The notes under the pieces: model-generated
Database searches by the model: none
What the model saw: the letters and a program-made list of their open reading frames with translations, nothing else
Told to the model about the DNA's origin: nothing
Part shown: in pieces, positions 39,188 to 49,303 of the stretch
Layout: each line of letters begins with the position of its first letter
Numbering within the stretch: position 1 is the stretch's first letter
DNA from: Streptomyces abyssalis
Lineage (GTDB): Bacteria > Actinomycetota > Actinomycetes > Streptomycetales > Streptomycetaceae
NCBI RefSeq assembly: GCF_001751365.1
Contig: NZ_LJGT01000038.1
Span: 783,540-847,539, forward strand
Direction of reading: 5' to 3'
Length of the DNA: 64,000 bases
Program-made: the position numbers and the translations under genes

Positions 39188-40810
39188 TCAGACGAGGCGG
39201 ACGGGCTTGTCCGGCCTGACCCCGATGGCGGCCATCCACTCGCGCAGCGGCCGGCCGTCGCCGTCCTCGACGAGCTCCAGGACCGGACCCGTCAGATCCG
39301 CCACGCGCGCCCCGTCGACGAGGAGCGCCGGACCGTCGAGCCAGTCCAGCCCCGGTGCCGCGCCGGCGCTGTCCACAGCCGCGCAGCAGATCACCGCGGC
39401 GACGTGCTCCGTCATCAACTCGCGCCCGCTGCGGGGCGCCTGAAGGGGAAGCCCCATGGGCGAGACACCGGCTCCGCCTCCCGTGCCCGCTCCCGCTATG
39501 AGCGGCGCCACGAGCGCGTCCTCCCACGACTCGCGTGAGGTCTCGCGTGCGACGGCGGCACCCAGGCGGGCGGCCAGCTCCTCCGTACGGGCCTCCCCGC
39601 TGCCCGCGAGCCACTCCATGATCCGGGCCGGGGTGGCTCCGCCGTCCACGGCACCGCTGCCGGGCCGGTCGAGGGCGTCGAGATGAGTGAAGAGGCGGGC
39701 CGCCCGGGTGCGCCAGATGCGGTCGACGACCTCCTCCGGATACGCCTGCCAGTCCACCGGCGCCCAGTCCGGACCCGGCTCCGGCGGCCCGCCGTGGAAG
39801 AGGCGGGCGGCGAGCAGTGAGACCGCCTCGTCCACGGTGCCGGGCTCGTCCAGCAGGTCGCAGGCGGGCCTCTCGCCCAGCCGCGAGGTGAAGCCCTCCG
39901 CGAGCCTGTCCCGGTGGGAGAGCTCCGTGAGCGCGGAGACCACCCCGGCGTCGAGCCGGGCCGGCCACCGGCCGATGCGCCAGGCGGGCAGGGCGACCCG
40001 CGTGAGCAGCCTGTCCCAGCCCGCGTATGCGAGGCCGACCTGTTCCTGCGCCGCCGTGCGCAGCGCGTGATCCACACCCTGTGCACGAGCGGCCGCCGCG
40101 GCGGCGACACCGCGCTCCATCTCGGCGGCGTGCGAGGCGCAGGCGCGGAGCATCAGCCGGGCGCTGCCGCCCGCGAAGCGGACGAGTGCGCGCTTCGCCC
40201 GCCCGGGCCCGCGCACCGCCTGCGCCTTGTCGGCGACGGCGACAGCCGCGTCCAGCCCCCGCACGAAACGGCGGGCCGCGGCTATGTCCGGGTGCGCGGA
40301 GGGCCCCGTGCCCGCGACCACGGGCGCCAGCAGGGCGCGCAGCTCCGCGACCCGCATCCACCACAGGAACGGCGAGCCGATGACCAGCACCGGGGCCGCC
40401 CGCCCCCGCGTGCGGTGCGAACGGTCCTCCAGCCAGCTGTCGCAGTCCGGCGTGAGCGCCACCGCCGAGGGCACGGGGACCTCCAGCCGTTCGGCGAGAT
40501 CCCGCACCAGCTCGTACAGATCGCGGGCGGAGCTCTCCTCGACGGGGACGGTCGGCGAGACGGCCGGCCGGGACCGCGCGATCACGGCCGCGACGCCCGC
40601 AGCCGTCGCCAGCACCAGCACCGCGACCGCGCTCACCGCCAGCCGTACGCCCGCCCAGCCGGCGCCGACGCGGCCCGTCGCCTCCGCGGCGAGGAGGATC
40701 ACCGCGGCCGCCGCGGGCAGCAGCGCGAGAGCGAGCGCCCCGCCGCGGATGCGGAGCACGGAGAGAGCGTGCGATCGCGCAGAGCGCGTCCCTGCCTGGC
40801 GGCCCACCAC
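39188..40810 (-). CDS. membrane protein with degenerate M48-peptidase-like fold
   Basis: A 540-residue protein with two N-terminal membrane helices (ALALALLPAAAAVILLAA, then LAVSAVAVLVLATAAGVAAV). A region with the layout of M48/HtpX peptidases follows (LEVPVPSAVALTPDCDSWLE ... VLVIGSPFLWWMRVAELRAL). Where M48 enzymes have HExxH, this protein reads LAPVVAGTG, so zinc binding is lost and it is probably a pseudopeptidase. The C-terminal half is Ala-rich and helical. The GTG at 40810 follows GGTGAG; the longer frame reaches into purD and is not coding. As I recall, a homologue lies between purC and purD in other streptomycetes. Confidence 0.72.
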   Translation of the reverse strand: MVGRQAGTRSARSHALSVLRIRGGALALALLPAAAAVILLAAEATGRVGAGWAGVRLAVSAVAVLVLATAAGVAAVIARSRPAVSPTVPVEESSARDLYELVRDLAERLEVPVPSAVALTPDCDSWLEDRSHRTRGRAAPVLVIGSPFLWWMRVAELRALLAPVVAGTGPSAHPDIAAARRFVRGLDAAVAVADKAQAVRGPGRAKRALVRFAGGSARLMLRACASHAAEMERGVAAAAAARAQGVDHALRTAAQEQVGLAYAGWDRLLTRVALPAWRIGRWPARLDAGVVSALTELSHRDRLAEGFTSRLGERPACDLLDEPGTVDEAVSLLAARLFHGGPPEPGPDWAPVDWQAYPEEVVDRIWRTRAARLFTHLDALDRPGSGAVDGGATPARIMEWLAGSGEARTEELAARLGAAVARETSRESWEDALVAPLIAGAGTGGGAGVSPMGLPLQAPRSGRELMTEHVAAVICCAAVDSAGAAPGLDWLDGPALLVDGARVADLTGPVLELVEDGDGRPLREWMAAIGVRPDKPVRLV

Positions 40811-41231
40811 GAACTGCTCACCCCCATCACGACGTGCCCGGATTCCCGGACTTCGGTGGTCCCACTGTGGCACCGCGCGCCGCCACCGCAACGTGCGCGG
40901 GGCCAGCCGGGACCCGGCAGGGCCCGGGGGCTGTGCCGAAGTCCCTCCCCCAGACTCCGTCTGGACGGGGGTCCCCCCGGTCTCGCCAAGGGGAGTGCCC
41001 CGGGCCCGCCCTGCGGCCGGACGACGCCGGTTCGGGACACCCGTAGAGGGTCTCCCGCCCCCGCCGCTCAGCGCAGGGCCGAGGGAGGCGCCGGGAGAGG
41101 CCCCATGCGGCTTGCGCGGAACCCTAGTTGGACCCCTCACACCCGTCAGCCGCTCCGCTGTCCGGTCACTCGATGGAATGGCTTTGGGGAGAGCTCTTGC
41201 GTCAGCGGGGGGTGAGAGGGGTGTCCGCCCG
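40811..41231. other. 421-bp intergenic region downstream of purD
   Basis: No gene is visible. It holds a structured element: GGGCCCGGGG at 40920-40929 pairs exactly with CCCCGGGCCC at 40998-41007, enclosing a smaller hairpin CCAGAC-TCC-GTCTGG (40950-40964) flanked by C5/G5. It may terminate purD transcription and is probably a copy of a dispersed palindromic repeat. Confidence 0.6.
40938..40995. repeat. streptomycete-type intergenic palindromic element, copy B
   Basis: On the minus strand it reads GGGGGACCCCCGTCC ... GTCTGGGGGAGGGACTTCGG. The pattern CTGGGGGAGGGACTTCGG is one I remember as recurrent between Streptomyces genes. It contains the hairpin at 40950-40964. Confidence 0.45.
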
Positions 41232-42512
<1,281 letters not shown>

Positions 42513-42710
42513 GGGAGCAGCCTAGACGGCACCTTCAGGCGCCTGGGCGGGGCACTCTTTCGAGTGAGAGCGAAATCCGTCCTATACCTGAACAGTGCAC
42601 AATTCCGTGGGAATTCGGCCGGGAAGTGGTGTTGCGCCCCCTCTTCCGGCGGTAGGAAGGGCCCTTCGGAGCTCGAAGCGTTCGTGGTGCGTGTGTTGTG
42701 GGGTGTGACG

Positions 42711-43415
42711 GTGAGCAAGCCGGAGATGCGGCCCGGAGCGGGACGGGCGTTCCCGCTCGGTGACTGGGGCGAGCCGGGGGAGCGCCTCGACGAGCTGTAC
42801 GTATGGGTGGAGCAGCGTGCGCTGTTCATCGCCGACTGGTATCTCTCCGACCGCACCTGGAAGCGGCGCGGAGCGCGCGCCCTGCGCACAGGAGCCGCGC
42901 TGGGGGCCACCGCCGCCGCGGTGCTGCCGCTGCTGGCCCTGACGGGGACGCTGCCCGTGCGGCACGCCGTGTGGGGTTATGTGGCACTGCTCGGCGCCCT
43001 GGTGTGCGTGTGCGCGGACCGCTGCTTCGGGCTGACCACGGGCTGGATCCGGGACGTCTCGACGGCACAGGCGATCCAGCGCAGGCTGGAGACCCTGCAG
43101 TACGACTGGGCGTCGGAGTCCGTGCGCGAGATGCTCGGCCCGGCGGAGGGCGGTGCCGGCGAGGCCGCCGAGCGCGGTCTGACCCTGCTCCGCCGCTTCA
43201 CCGAGGACGTCTCGGAGGTCGTACGGGCCGAAACCGCCGACTGGATGCAGGAGTTCAGGCCCGGGTCGTCGGCGTCGGCCGCCCGCCCGGCAGCCGTACC
43301 GGGCGTACGTCCGGCCGAAGTCTGCGCCGCGGCGCAGAACGTGCACCGCCTGCCGGCGTCCCCGGGCTTCCGCACCAGCATGCCCCGGCAGCGCCCGCCC
43401 GAAGGGCCGCTCTGA
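42711..43415 (+). CDS. SLATT-domain (DUF4231-like) two-helix membrane protein
   Basis: A 234-residue protein with an amphipathic N-terminal helix (LDELYVWVEQRALFIADWYL) and two adjacent membrane segments (about 60-80 and 85-105). A cytoplasmic helical region follows (QRRLETLQYDWASESVREML). This is the layout of SLATT proteins, which in many bacteria act as pore-forming effectors in nucleotide-signalled conflict systems. No SMODS or SLOG partner is adjacent, so this one may have a housekeeping role. The GTG at 42711 (GGGG, 7-nt gap) is preferred to the GTG at 42705. Confidence 0.7.
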   Translation: MSKPEMRPGAGRAFPLGDWGEPGERLDELYVWVEQRALFIADWYLSDRTWKRRGARALRTGAALGATAAAVLPLLALTGTLPVRHAVWGYVALLGALVCVCADRCFGLTTGWIRDVSTAQAIQRRLETLQYDWASESVREMLGPAEGGAGEAAERGLTLLRRFTEDVSEVVRAETADWMQEFRPGSSASAARPAAVPGVRPAEVCAAAQNVHRLPASPGFRTSMPRQRPPEGPL

Positions 43416-43471
43416 GCGAACCCCTCCGGCCCCTCCGGCAGACGCCGGCTCGACGGCGCAACGCCCGGCCC

Positions 43472-44137
43472 CTAGCTGAAGACGATCATCGAGCCCTGAG
43501 CCAGGCTGCGCGTGGCCGCCGCGTGCAGTCCCAGCCACACGTGCCGCTCCCGCGCGAACGGCCCCGCCTCGTAGGCGACCGGCGTCTCCGCCGGCTCCTC
43601 CAGGTCCGTGGGCCGCGACGGCGACTGGGGCGCGGGCGGCGGTGCCGCCGGGTCGATGCCCAGGTACGGTGCGACGGCTTCCAGTTCGCGCAGCAGGCCG
43701 TGGCTGGAGCCGAGCGGGCCGCCGCCGTCCAGCAGCTCGTCGGTCACGAGCGGCTCGGCGAAGTCGACGGGCACGTAGGCGCCCGCGTGGTCGAAGTGCC
43801 ACACCAGATGTGACTGCTGCGCCGTCGCCTCGAACATCTCCAGCAACTGCTCGTAGTCGCCACCGAGTTCGTCCACGGGTGCGACTTCCAGACCGCACAT
43901 GTGCAGGATGTGCGCGCGGCGCAGGAAGTGCAGCGCGTCGTAGTCGAAACCGGCGACCGGCGCGACGTCCCCCGACAGTCCGGGCATGTAGTTGAAGACC
44001 GGGACGGGCGGCAGACCGGCGTCCGTCAGCGCCTTGTCGTACGCAGCGATCTCCTCGGCGAAGGGATTGTCGGGGCTGTGGCACAGCACGTCGACGAGGG
44101 GGACCAACCAGAGATCACATGCCAAGGGACTCTCCAT
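43472..44137 (-). CDS. conserved protein of unknown function
   Basis: I do not recognise this family. The 221-residue soluble protein starts DLWLVPLVDVLCHSPDNPFA and contains many His and Asp residues in the first 150 positions (DYDALHFLRRAHILHMCGLE, HLVWHFDHAGAY), so a metal site is conceivable. The Pro/Ser-rich stretch around 165-190 looks disordered. The ATG at 44137 has GGGGAGG immediately before it (too close), so the real start could be a few codons downstream. Confidence 0.62.
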   Translation of the reverse strand: MESPLACDLWLVPLVDVLCHSPDNPFAEEIAAYDKALTDAGLPPVPVFNYMPGLSGDVAPVAGFDYDALHFLRRAHILHMCGLEVAPVDELGGDYEQLLEMFEATAQQSHLVWHFDHAGAYVPVDFAEPLVTDELLDGGGPLGSSHGLLRELEAVAPYLGIDPAAPPPAPQSPSRPTDLEEPAETPVAYEAGPFARERHVWLGLHAAATRSLAQGSMIVFS

Positions 44138-44204
44138 CCTCCCCAGTGCCCCGGGGGCTCCCGGCCGGGTCGCAACAGCGTAATGCCCTGCCCCCGGGCT
44201 GTGT

Positions 44205-44861
44205 TCACTCCGCGAGTGCCAGCGAATGACGGTGGTAACCGTCCATGATCTGACGCGTCGCCTGTGCGTCCTCACGCTCCACCGCGTCCACCAGCACCCG
44301 GTGCCCCGACCACAGCCGCTTCGCCATCTCGTGCTCCTTGCGCAGGAAGGGCACGCTGTAGACCCAGCACTGGACGCGGAGCCGGTCGAGGAAGTCGCAG
44401 ATGTAGCGGTTGCCTATGACCTCGCTCAACTCCCGCCAGTAGCGCAGGTCGTAGCCGATGAGCACGTCGAGGTCGCCCGCGTGGGCGGCGCGTACCGCGG
44501 CCTCCGCCCGGCGGCGTACGGACGCGAGCACGGCCGCGTCCAGAGCGAGCACCGGCACCGGTCCCTCCTCGGAGAAGTAGCCGTGGAAGAGGCCGTCCAG
44601 GACCACCATCCGGGCCTTCACCATCGACCGGTAGTCGTCGATGGTGAACTCGTGGACGCGGAAGCCCCGGTGCTGCTCCACGTCCAGCAGCCCCTGCGCG
44701 GCCAGATCGACCAGCGCCTCGCGCACGGGCGTGGCCGACACCCCGTACTGCTCGGCGATCTCCTTGACCGTGAAGTGGCTGCCCGCGGGCAGCCTCCCGG
44801 CCAGGATCTCGTCACGCAGAGCGCCGGCGACCTGTGCCCGCAAGGTACTTCGCTTGATCAT
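44205..44861 (-). CDS. GntR-family (FadR/FCD) transcriptional regulator
   Basis: A 218-residue regulator with the N-terminal winged helix LRAQVAGALRDEILAGRLPA ... VSATPVREALVDLAAQGLL and an all-helical FCD ligand domain with conserved Asp/His positions (YDLRYWRELSEVIGN, SGHRVLVDAV). Its ATG shares one base with the stop codon of the upstream aminotransferase (TGATG), so it is co-translated with it. It probably controls this operon in response to the aminotransferase substrate or product. Confidence 0.9.
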   Translation of the reverse strand: MIKRSTLRAQVAGALRDEILAGRLPAGSHFTVKEIAEQYGVSATPVREALVDLAAQGLLDVEQHRGFRVHEFTIDDYRSMVKARMVVLDGLFHGYFSEEGPVPVLALDAAVLASVRRRAEAAVRAAHAGDLDVLIGYDLRYWRELSEVIGNRYICDFLDRLRVQCWVYSVPFLRKEHEMAKRLWSGHRVLVDAVEREDAQATRQIMDGYHRHSLALAE

Positions 44862-46264
44862 CACCCGGCGGTCGTGTGGGCGTCCGCGGCGCCGAGCGCC
44901 TCGTCGAGGACGGCCAGCCCCTCCTTGACCTCCGCCTCGCTGATGGTGCAAGGCGGCACGACGTGGGTGCGGTTCATGTTCACGAACGGCCACAGTCCGC
45001 CGCGCTTGCAGGCGGCGGCGAACTCGGCCATCGGCGCGTTGGCCGCGCCCGTCGCGTTGTACGGGACGAGCGGCTCGCGGGTCTCCTCGTCCCGTACGAG
45101 GTCCAGCGCCCAGAAGACGCCCATGCCGCGCACCTCGCCGACCGACGGGTGGCGGTCGGCGATCTCCCGCAGGGCCGGCCCGATGACGTTCTCACCGATC
45201 TGCGCCGCGTTGGCGACGATGCCCTCCTCCGCCATGGCGTTGATCGTCGCCACGGCGGAGCCGCACGCCAGCGGATGCCCGGAGTAGGTGAGTCCGCCCG
45301 GGTACGGACGCTGGTCGAAGGTCGCGGCGATCTCCGCCGAGATGGCGACTCCGCCCAGCGGCACGTAGCCGGAGTTGACGCCCTTGGCGAAGGTGATCAG
45401 GTCCGGGGTGACGCCGAAGTGGTCGGCGGCGAACCACGCGCCCGTACGCCCGAAACCGGCCATCACCTCGTCGAGGATGAAGACGATGCCGTACCGGTCG
45501 CAGATCTCGCGGACGCCCGCGAGGTAGCCGGGCGGCGGCACGAGGACGCCCGCGGTGCCGGGGACGGTCTCCAGGATGACGGCGGCGATGGTGCCCGGCC
45601 CCTCGTAGGCGATGGTCTGCTCGAGGTGGGCCAGGGCCCGGGCCGATTCCTGCTCCTGGGTCTCGGCGTAGAAGTGCGAGCGGTACAGATGCGGGCCGAA
45701 GAAGTGCACGGCGCCGGCGGCGCCCGTGTCGTTGGCCCAGCGGCGCGGTTCGCCGGTGATGTGGATCGCGGCTGCCGTGTGCCCGTGGTACGAGCGGTAG
45801 GTGCTCATGACCTTGGGGCGGCCGGTGTGCAGCTTCGCCATGCGGACGGCGTTCTCGACGGCCTCCGCGCCGCCGTTCGTCCAGAAGATCTTGTCGAGGT
45901 CTCCGGGGGTGCGCTCGGCGACGAGCCGCGCGGCCTCCGCCCGTACGTCCACGGCGAATCCGGGCGCCATGGTGCACATGCGGGCCGCCTGCTCCTGGAT
46001 GGCGGCGACGACCTTGGGGTGCTGGTGACCGATGTTGGTGTTGACCAGCTGCGAGGAGAAGTCGAGGTAGCGGTTGCCGTCGTAGTCCCAGAAGTACGAG
46101 CCCTCGCCGCCTGCGACGGGCAGCGGCTCGATCAGCCCCTGCGCGGACCAGGAGTGGAAGACGTGCGCGCGGTCCGCCGCCCGTACGGCCTGACCCGCGG
46201 CCGGGTCGGGAACGGATACCGCAGGGCCTGCGGCAGAAGTCGACGGGTTCGTACCTGTGCTCAC
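44861..46264 (-). CDS. class III PLP aminotransferase (omega-amino acid type)
   Basis: A 467-residue enzyme with LDFSSQLVNTNIGHQHPKVV, IFWTNGGAEAVENAVRMAK, YRSYHGHT, FILDEVMAGFGRTG and the PLP lysine in TFAKGVNSGYVPLGG. This group transfers amino groups from omega-amino acids or amines (beta-alanine, GABA, taurine types) to pyruvate or 2-oxoglutarate. The substrate cannot be fixed, and no catabolic partner (such as a semialdehyde dehydrogenase) is adjacent. The GTG at 46264 follows GAGGAG; the first 40 residues are a variable Ala/Pro/Ser-rich extension. Confidence 0.9.
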   Translation of the reverse strand: MSTGTNPSTSAAGPAVSVPDPAAGQAVRAADRAHVFHSWSAQGLIEPLPVAGGEGSYFWDYDGNRYLDFSSQLVNTNIGHQHPKVVAAIQEQAARMCTMAPGFAVDVRAEAARLVAERTPGDLDKIFWTNGGAEAVENAVRMAKLHTGRPKVMSTYRSYHGHTAAAIHITGEPRRWANDTGAAGAVHFFGPHLYRSHFYAETQEQESARALAHLEQTIAYEGPGTIAAVILETVPGTAGVLVPPPGYLAGVREICDRYGIVFILDEVMAGFGRTGAWFAADHFGVTPDLITFAKGVNSGYVPLGGVAISAEIAATFDQRPYPGGLTYSGHPLACGSAVATINAMAEEGIVANAAQIGENVIGPALREIADRHPSVGEVRGMGVFWALDLVRDEETREPLVPYNATGAANAPMAEFAAACKRGGLWPFVNMNRTHVVPPCTISEAEVKEGLAVLDEALGAADAHTTAG

Positions 46265-46433
46265 GTGGTGGCTCCTCAGCTCGGGGAAGGCGCCGGGTGG
46301 GACGGCCCACAGCCTAGGGCGTGTCCGCAAACCCTAGAGCCTGCCCCAGCAGGGCGATCAACACCGCTGTACCGCTCTGTCCTGGGTTGTTCCACTGCGG
46401 ACCGCCAGGTTCCGCTCTCACGGCGGCCGCTTT

Positions 46434-46466
46434 CGCCGTCACGGCGCCGGCCTCGCCGTCACGGCG
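46434..46466. repeat. two CGCCGTCACGGCG palindromes in tandem
   Basis: Perfect palindromes CGCCGT-C-ACGGCG at 46434-46446 and 46454-46466, 20 bp apart. They flank and overlap the stop codon of the DUF4956 gene. They are either termination hairpins or protein sites. Confidence 0.6.
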
Positions 46467-47145
46467 AGTGCATGGTCTCCCCGGGGGCTTCACGGGGAGC
46501 GCCCCGAGGCGAGTGCCGCGGAGTGTGGCGGGGCCGCCGCTGCCGCACGATCGTGCGCACCCTCCGCCGCCGGCTGCGTCCGGCGGTGTCCGTACGCCGG
46601 TAACGCACGTCCACGACGGTGAGATCACGCCCGTAGTCCACCTCCTGGATCTTCCAGGAGAGCGGCTCCCCGAGGCGTTCCCTCACGAAGGCCTCGATCG
46701 CCTCCGGTTCGGTGACCGCCTCGTCCACGGTGACGAGTGCCCGGTGCGTGTGGGCGAACAGCCGTGGGTGGCCCGCGAGATAGACCACCGCGAGCGGCAG
46801 CGCGCACAGGACGCCCGCGAGCAGGAGACTCACGTTCGGCAGGCCGGAGATGAGGCCGAGGACGAGGTTCGTGAAGTAGTACGCGATCTCCTCGCTCTGC
46901 ATGGACTCCGACCGCAGCCCGACGATCGACAGGACTCCGATCAGACCGAACCCCAGCGCGATACCGCCCTTGTCGCCGCTGCGGCCGAGAGAGGCGGCGA
47001 GCGCGAAGACCGAGACGTTCAGAGCGAGATAGCCGGGGATCAGATCCCTTCGCCGGTGGCGTGGATAGTAGACGGCGAAAGTCAGCACGCACACGGCCGT
47101 GAGGTCGAGGGCGAAATGGGAGAGGATCTGGCAGATCACGTCCAT
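46459..47145 (-). CDS. DUF4956 integral membrane protein
   Basis: A 228-residue protein with about four membrane helices in the first 135 residues (LDLTAVCVLTFAVYYPRHRR, YLALNVSVFALAASLG, then SEEIAYYFTNLVLGLISGLP). A cytoplasmic alpha/beta domain (EAFVRERLGEPLSWKIQEVD) and a very basic Arg/Pro/His-rich tail follow. DUF4956 genes usually lie next to a VTC-type polyphosphate polymerase gene, but none is seen here. The start codon lacks a clear ribosome site. Confidence 0.82.
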   Translation of the reverse strand: MDVICQILSHFALDLTAVCVLTFAVYYPRHRRRDLIPGYLALNVSVFALAASLGRSGDKGGIALGFGLIGVLSIVGLRSESMQSEEIAYYFTNLVLGLISGLPNVSLLLAGVLCALPLAVVYLAGHPRLFAHTHRALVTVDEAVTEPEAIEAFVRERLGEPLSWKIQEVDYGRDLTVVDVRYRRTDTAGRSRRRRVRTIVRQRRPRHTPRHSPRGAPREAPGETMHSP

Positions 47146-47368
47146 GCCGGGAAAATAAGGGAAGCGGCGAACAGAAGGATCTCCACCGTCTTCACCCCAC
47201 CAATAAGGGCGAATTGAGAGCTTGTCATCTCAATTGATGCCCCTTCGGTACGCCCCCGAGCCACCGGCGAACGCGTTATCGGATCGGATCCGGGGCTCAG
47301 CCCAACGCACGCGGCCCGCCACCTTATTCTCGTTGCAGTCGAATCACCCGGGGGGAAGAGGTAGGCGA

Positions 47369-49303
47369 ATGAAGCGGCTCAGCGCCGGTGACCCGCACTG
47401 GATCGGCGACTACCGGCTGCTCGGCAGGCTGGGTGAGGGGGGCATGGGCCGGGTGTACCTGGCCCGTTCCAGCCGCGGCCGCACGGTCGCGGTGAAGGCC
47501 GTGCAGGACGAACTGGCGCGGCAGCCCGACTTCCGCCGCCGTTTCGCGCTGGAGATCACCGCCGCCCGCAAGGTGGGCGGCGACTGGACGGCACCCGTGC
47601 TGGACGCGGACACCGAGGCGGCCACGCCGTGGGTGGCCACCGGCTACATCGCCGGGCCGTCCCTCTCCGAGGTCGTCGACGAACAGTTCGGGCCGCTTCC
47701 GGCGGCGTCGGTGACGGCGCTCGCCTCCGGCCTGGTCCGCGCGCTGCACGACATCCACCGGGCCGGGCTGGTCCACCGCGACCTGAAGCCCTCCAACGTC
47801 CTCATCACCATCGACGGTCCGCGCGTCATCGACTTCGGCATCGCACGTGCCCTGGACTCCGCGGTCCAGTCTGCGGGCGGACTGACCCGTACGGGAGCGC
47901 TCGTCGGCTCGCCGGGCTTCATGTCGCCCGAGCAGGTGCGGGGGCTGCAGACCACGGCCGCCAGCGACATCTTCTGCCTCGGCGCGGTGCTCGCCTACGC
48001 GGCGACGGGACGGATGCCGTTCGGCACCGCCGACAGCGGGGTGCACGCGCTGCTCTTCCGTATCGCGGAGGAGGACCCGGAACTGTCCGGCCTGGACGGC
48101 CCGTTGCTCGACATCGTCGCGGCCTGCCTCGCCAAGAAGCCCGAAGAGCGGCCCACGCTGGAGATGCTGCTGCAGCACACGGAGGGCGAGCTCAAGGGCA
48201 CCTGGCTGCCGGGCGAGGTGCTCGCGCAGCTGGGACGGCACGCCGTACAGCTCCTGGACAGCGAGGACCCGGAGAGCGCCGAGATGCCGAGGTCCGCGGC
48301 CGCCTCGGCTCCGGCCGCGGCGCCTTCCGGCACGCCATCCCCGCCGTCGACGCCGTCCCCGCCGTCGGCGCCCTCCACGCCGCCGCCCGCGAACTCCGCG
48401 CCGTCCACGCCCCCGCCGGCCGGCCTGTACGGTCCGCCCGCGAACTCCCCGTACTCGACGCCGCCCCGGCAGCCCTCGCCGTGGCAGCCGGGGTTCCCGG
48501 GGCAGGGGCCGGCGCACGGTCCCGCACCCGCGCACGGGCCCGGCCCCGGTCCTGGCCCGGGTCCCGGTCCCGGTCCCGGTCCTGGTCCTGGTCCCGGACA
48601 CGGGCCCCCGGTCGGCCGCCGCCCGGCGCAGCCGCCGCAGCGCGCACGCTCGCCACGCAAGCTCTCGCAGTCCTTCACGGTGCTGATGAGCCTCCATCTG
48701 CTCGTCGGCGTCATCGCGTTGATCGTGGACATAGTCGTGATCGGCGCCCTCGACGCGGGCGTGCTCTACACCTCCGTCGAGAGCATCGACGGCTTCGGCG
48801 GGCTGCAGGGGGCCACGATCGCCGTCGAGGTCATCGGCTTCCTGCTGGGCGTCACCGTGATCGTGCTGTGGTGCACGTGGTTCTGGCGGGTGCGGGTCAA
48901 CGCCGAGTCGTTCTCGCCGGGCGGCATCCGCTACTCGTCGGCGATGGCCGTCGGCTCCTGGTTCATCCCGGTGTGCAATCTCTTCATGCCCAAGCAGGTC
49001 ATGAACGACGTCTGGTCGGCGAGCAACACGGCCGTGCCGGACTGGTACGGCTACGGGCAGCGTCCGCCGGTCCGGCGTGGCCTCGTCAACACCTGGTGGA
49101 TCTTCTGGCTCATCTACCTGTGCTTCTTCTCGGCCAACTGGGACAGTTGGTATGACCAGAGCAGCATCTCGAACGCGGAGGAAAGCGTCGCGATCGCCAT
49201 GTTCATGGATTTCTTCGGCATTCCGGCCTCGATCCTCGCCATGGTCCTCGTCTCACGGCTCACCTCCATGCAGGACGAACGCCTCTCCGGACGCGGCAGC
49301 TGA
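47369..49303 (+). CDS. Ser/Thr protein kinase with C-terminal DUF4328 membrane domain
   Basis: The 644-residue protein has a Hanks-type kinase domain at residues 10-270: GRLGEGGMGRVYLARS, VAVKAV, HRDLKPSNVL, VIDFGIARAL, GSPGFMSPEQV. A Pro/Ser linker (290-400) with a long Gly-Pro repeat follows. The C-terminal four-helix DUF4328 domain (about 430-640) ends the protein, with WFIPVCNLFMPKQVMNDVWS. The kinase end is cytoplasmic, and DUF4328 may sense the membrane or cell envelope. The ATG at 47369 has an AGAGG site; an upstream frame extension is not supported. A paralogous kinase follows in tandem. Confidence 0.92.
   Translation: MKRLSAGDPHWIGDYRLLGRLGEGGMGRVYLARSSRGRTVAVKAVQDELARQPDFRRRFALEITAARKVGGDWTAPVLDADTEAATPWVATGYIAGPSLSEVVDEQFGPLPAASVTALASGLVRALHDIHRAGLVHRDLKPSNVLITIDGPRVIDFGIARALDSAVQSAGGLTRTGALVGSPGFMSPEQVRGLQTTAASDIFCLGAVLAYAATGRMPFGTADSGVHALLFRIAEEDPELSGLDGPLLDIVAACLAKKPEERPTLEMLLQHTEGELKGTWLPGEVLAQLGRHAVQLLDSEDPESAEMPRSAAASAPAAAPSGTPSPPSTPSPPSAPSTPPPANSAPSTPPPAGLYGPPANSPYSTPPRQPSPWQPGFPGQGPAHGPAPAHGPGPGPGPGPGPGPGPGPGPGHGPPVGRRPAQPPQRARSPRKLSQSFTVLMSLHLLVGVIALIVDIVVIGALDAGVLYTSVESIDGFGGLQGATIAVEVIGFLLGVTVIVLWCTWFWRVRVNAESFSPGGIRYSSAMAVGSWFIPVCNLFMPKQVMNDVWSASNTAVPDWYGYGQRPPVRRGLVNTWWIFWLIYLCFFSANWDSWYDQSSISNAEESVAIAMFMDFFGIPASILAMVLVSRLTSMQDERLSGRGS

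Noticed and set aside
48520..48610. Gly-Pro repeat in the kinase linker considered a sequencing artefact
   Set aside because: It keeps the reading frame and codons vary between copies, so it is probably a real low-complexity linker.
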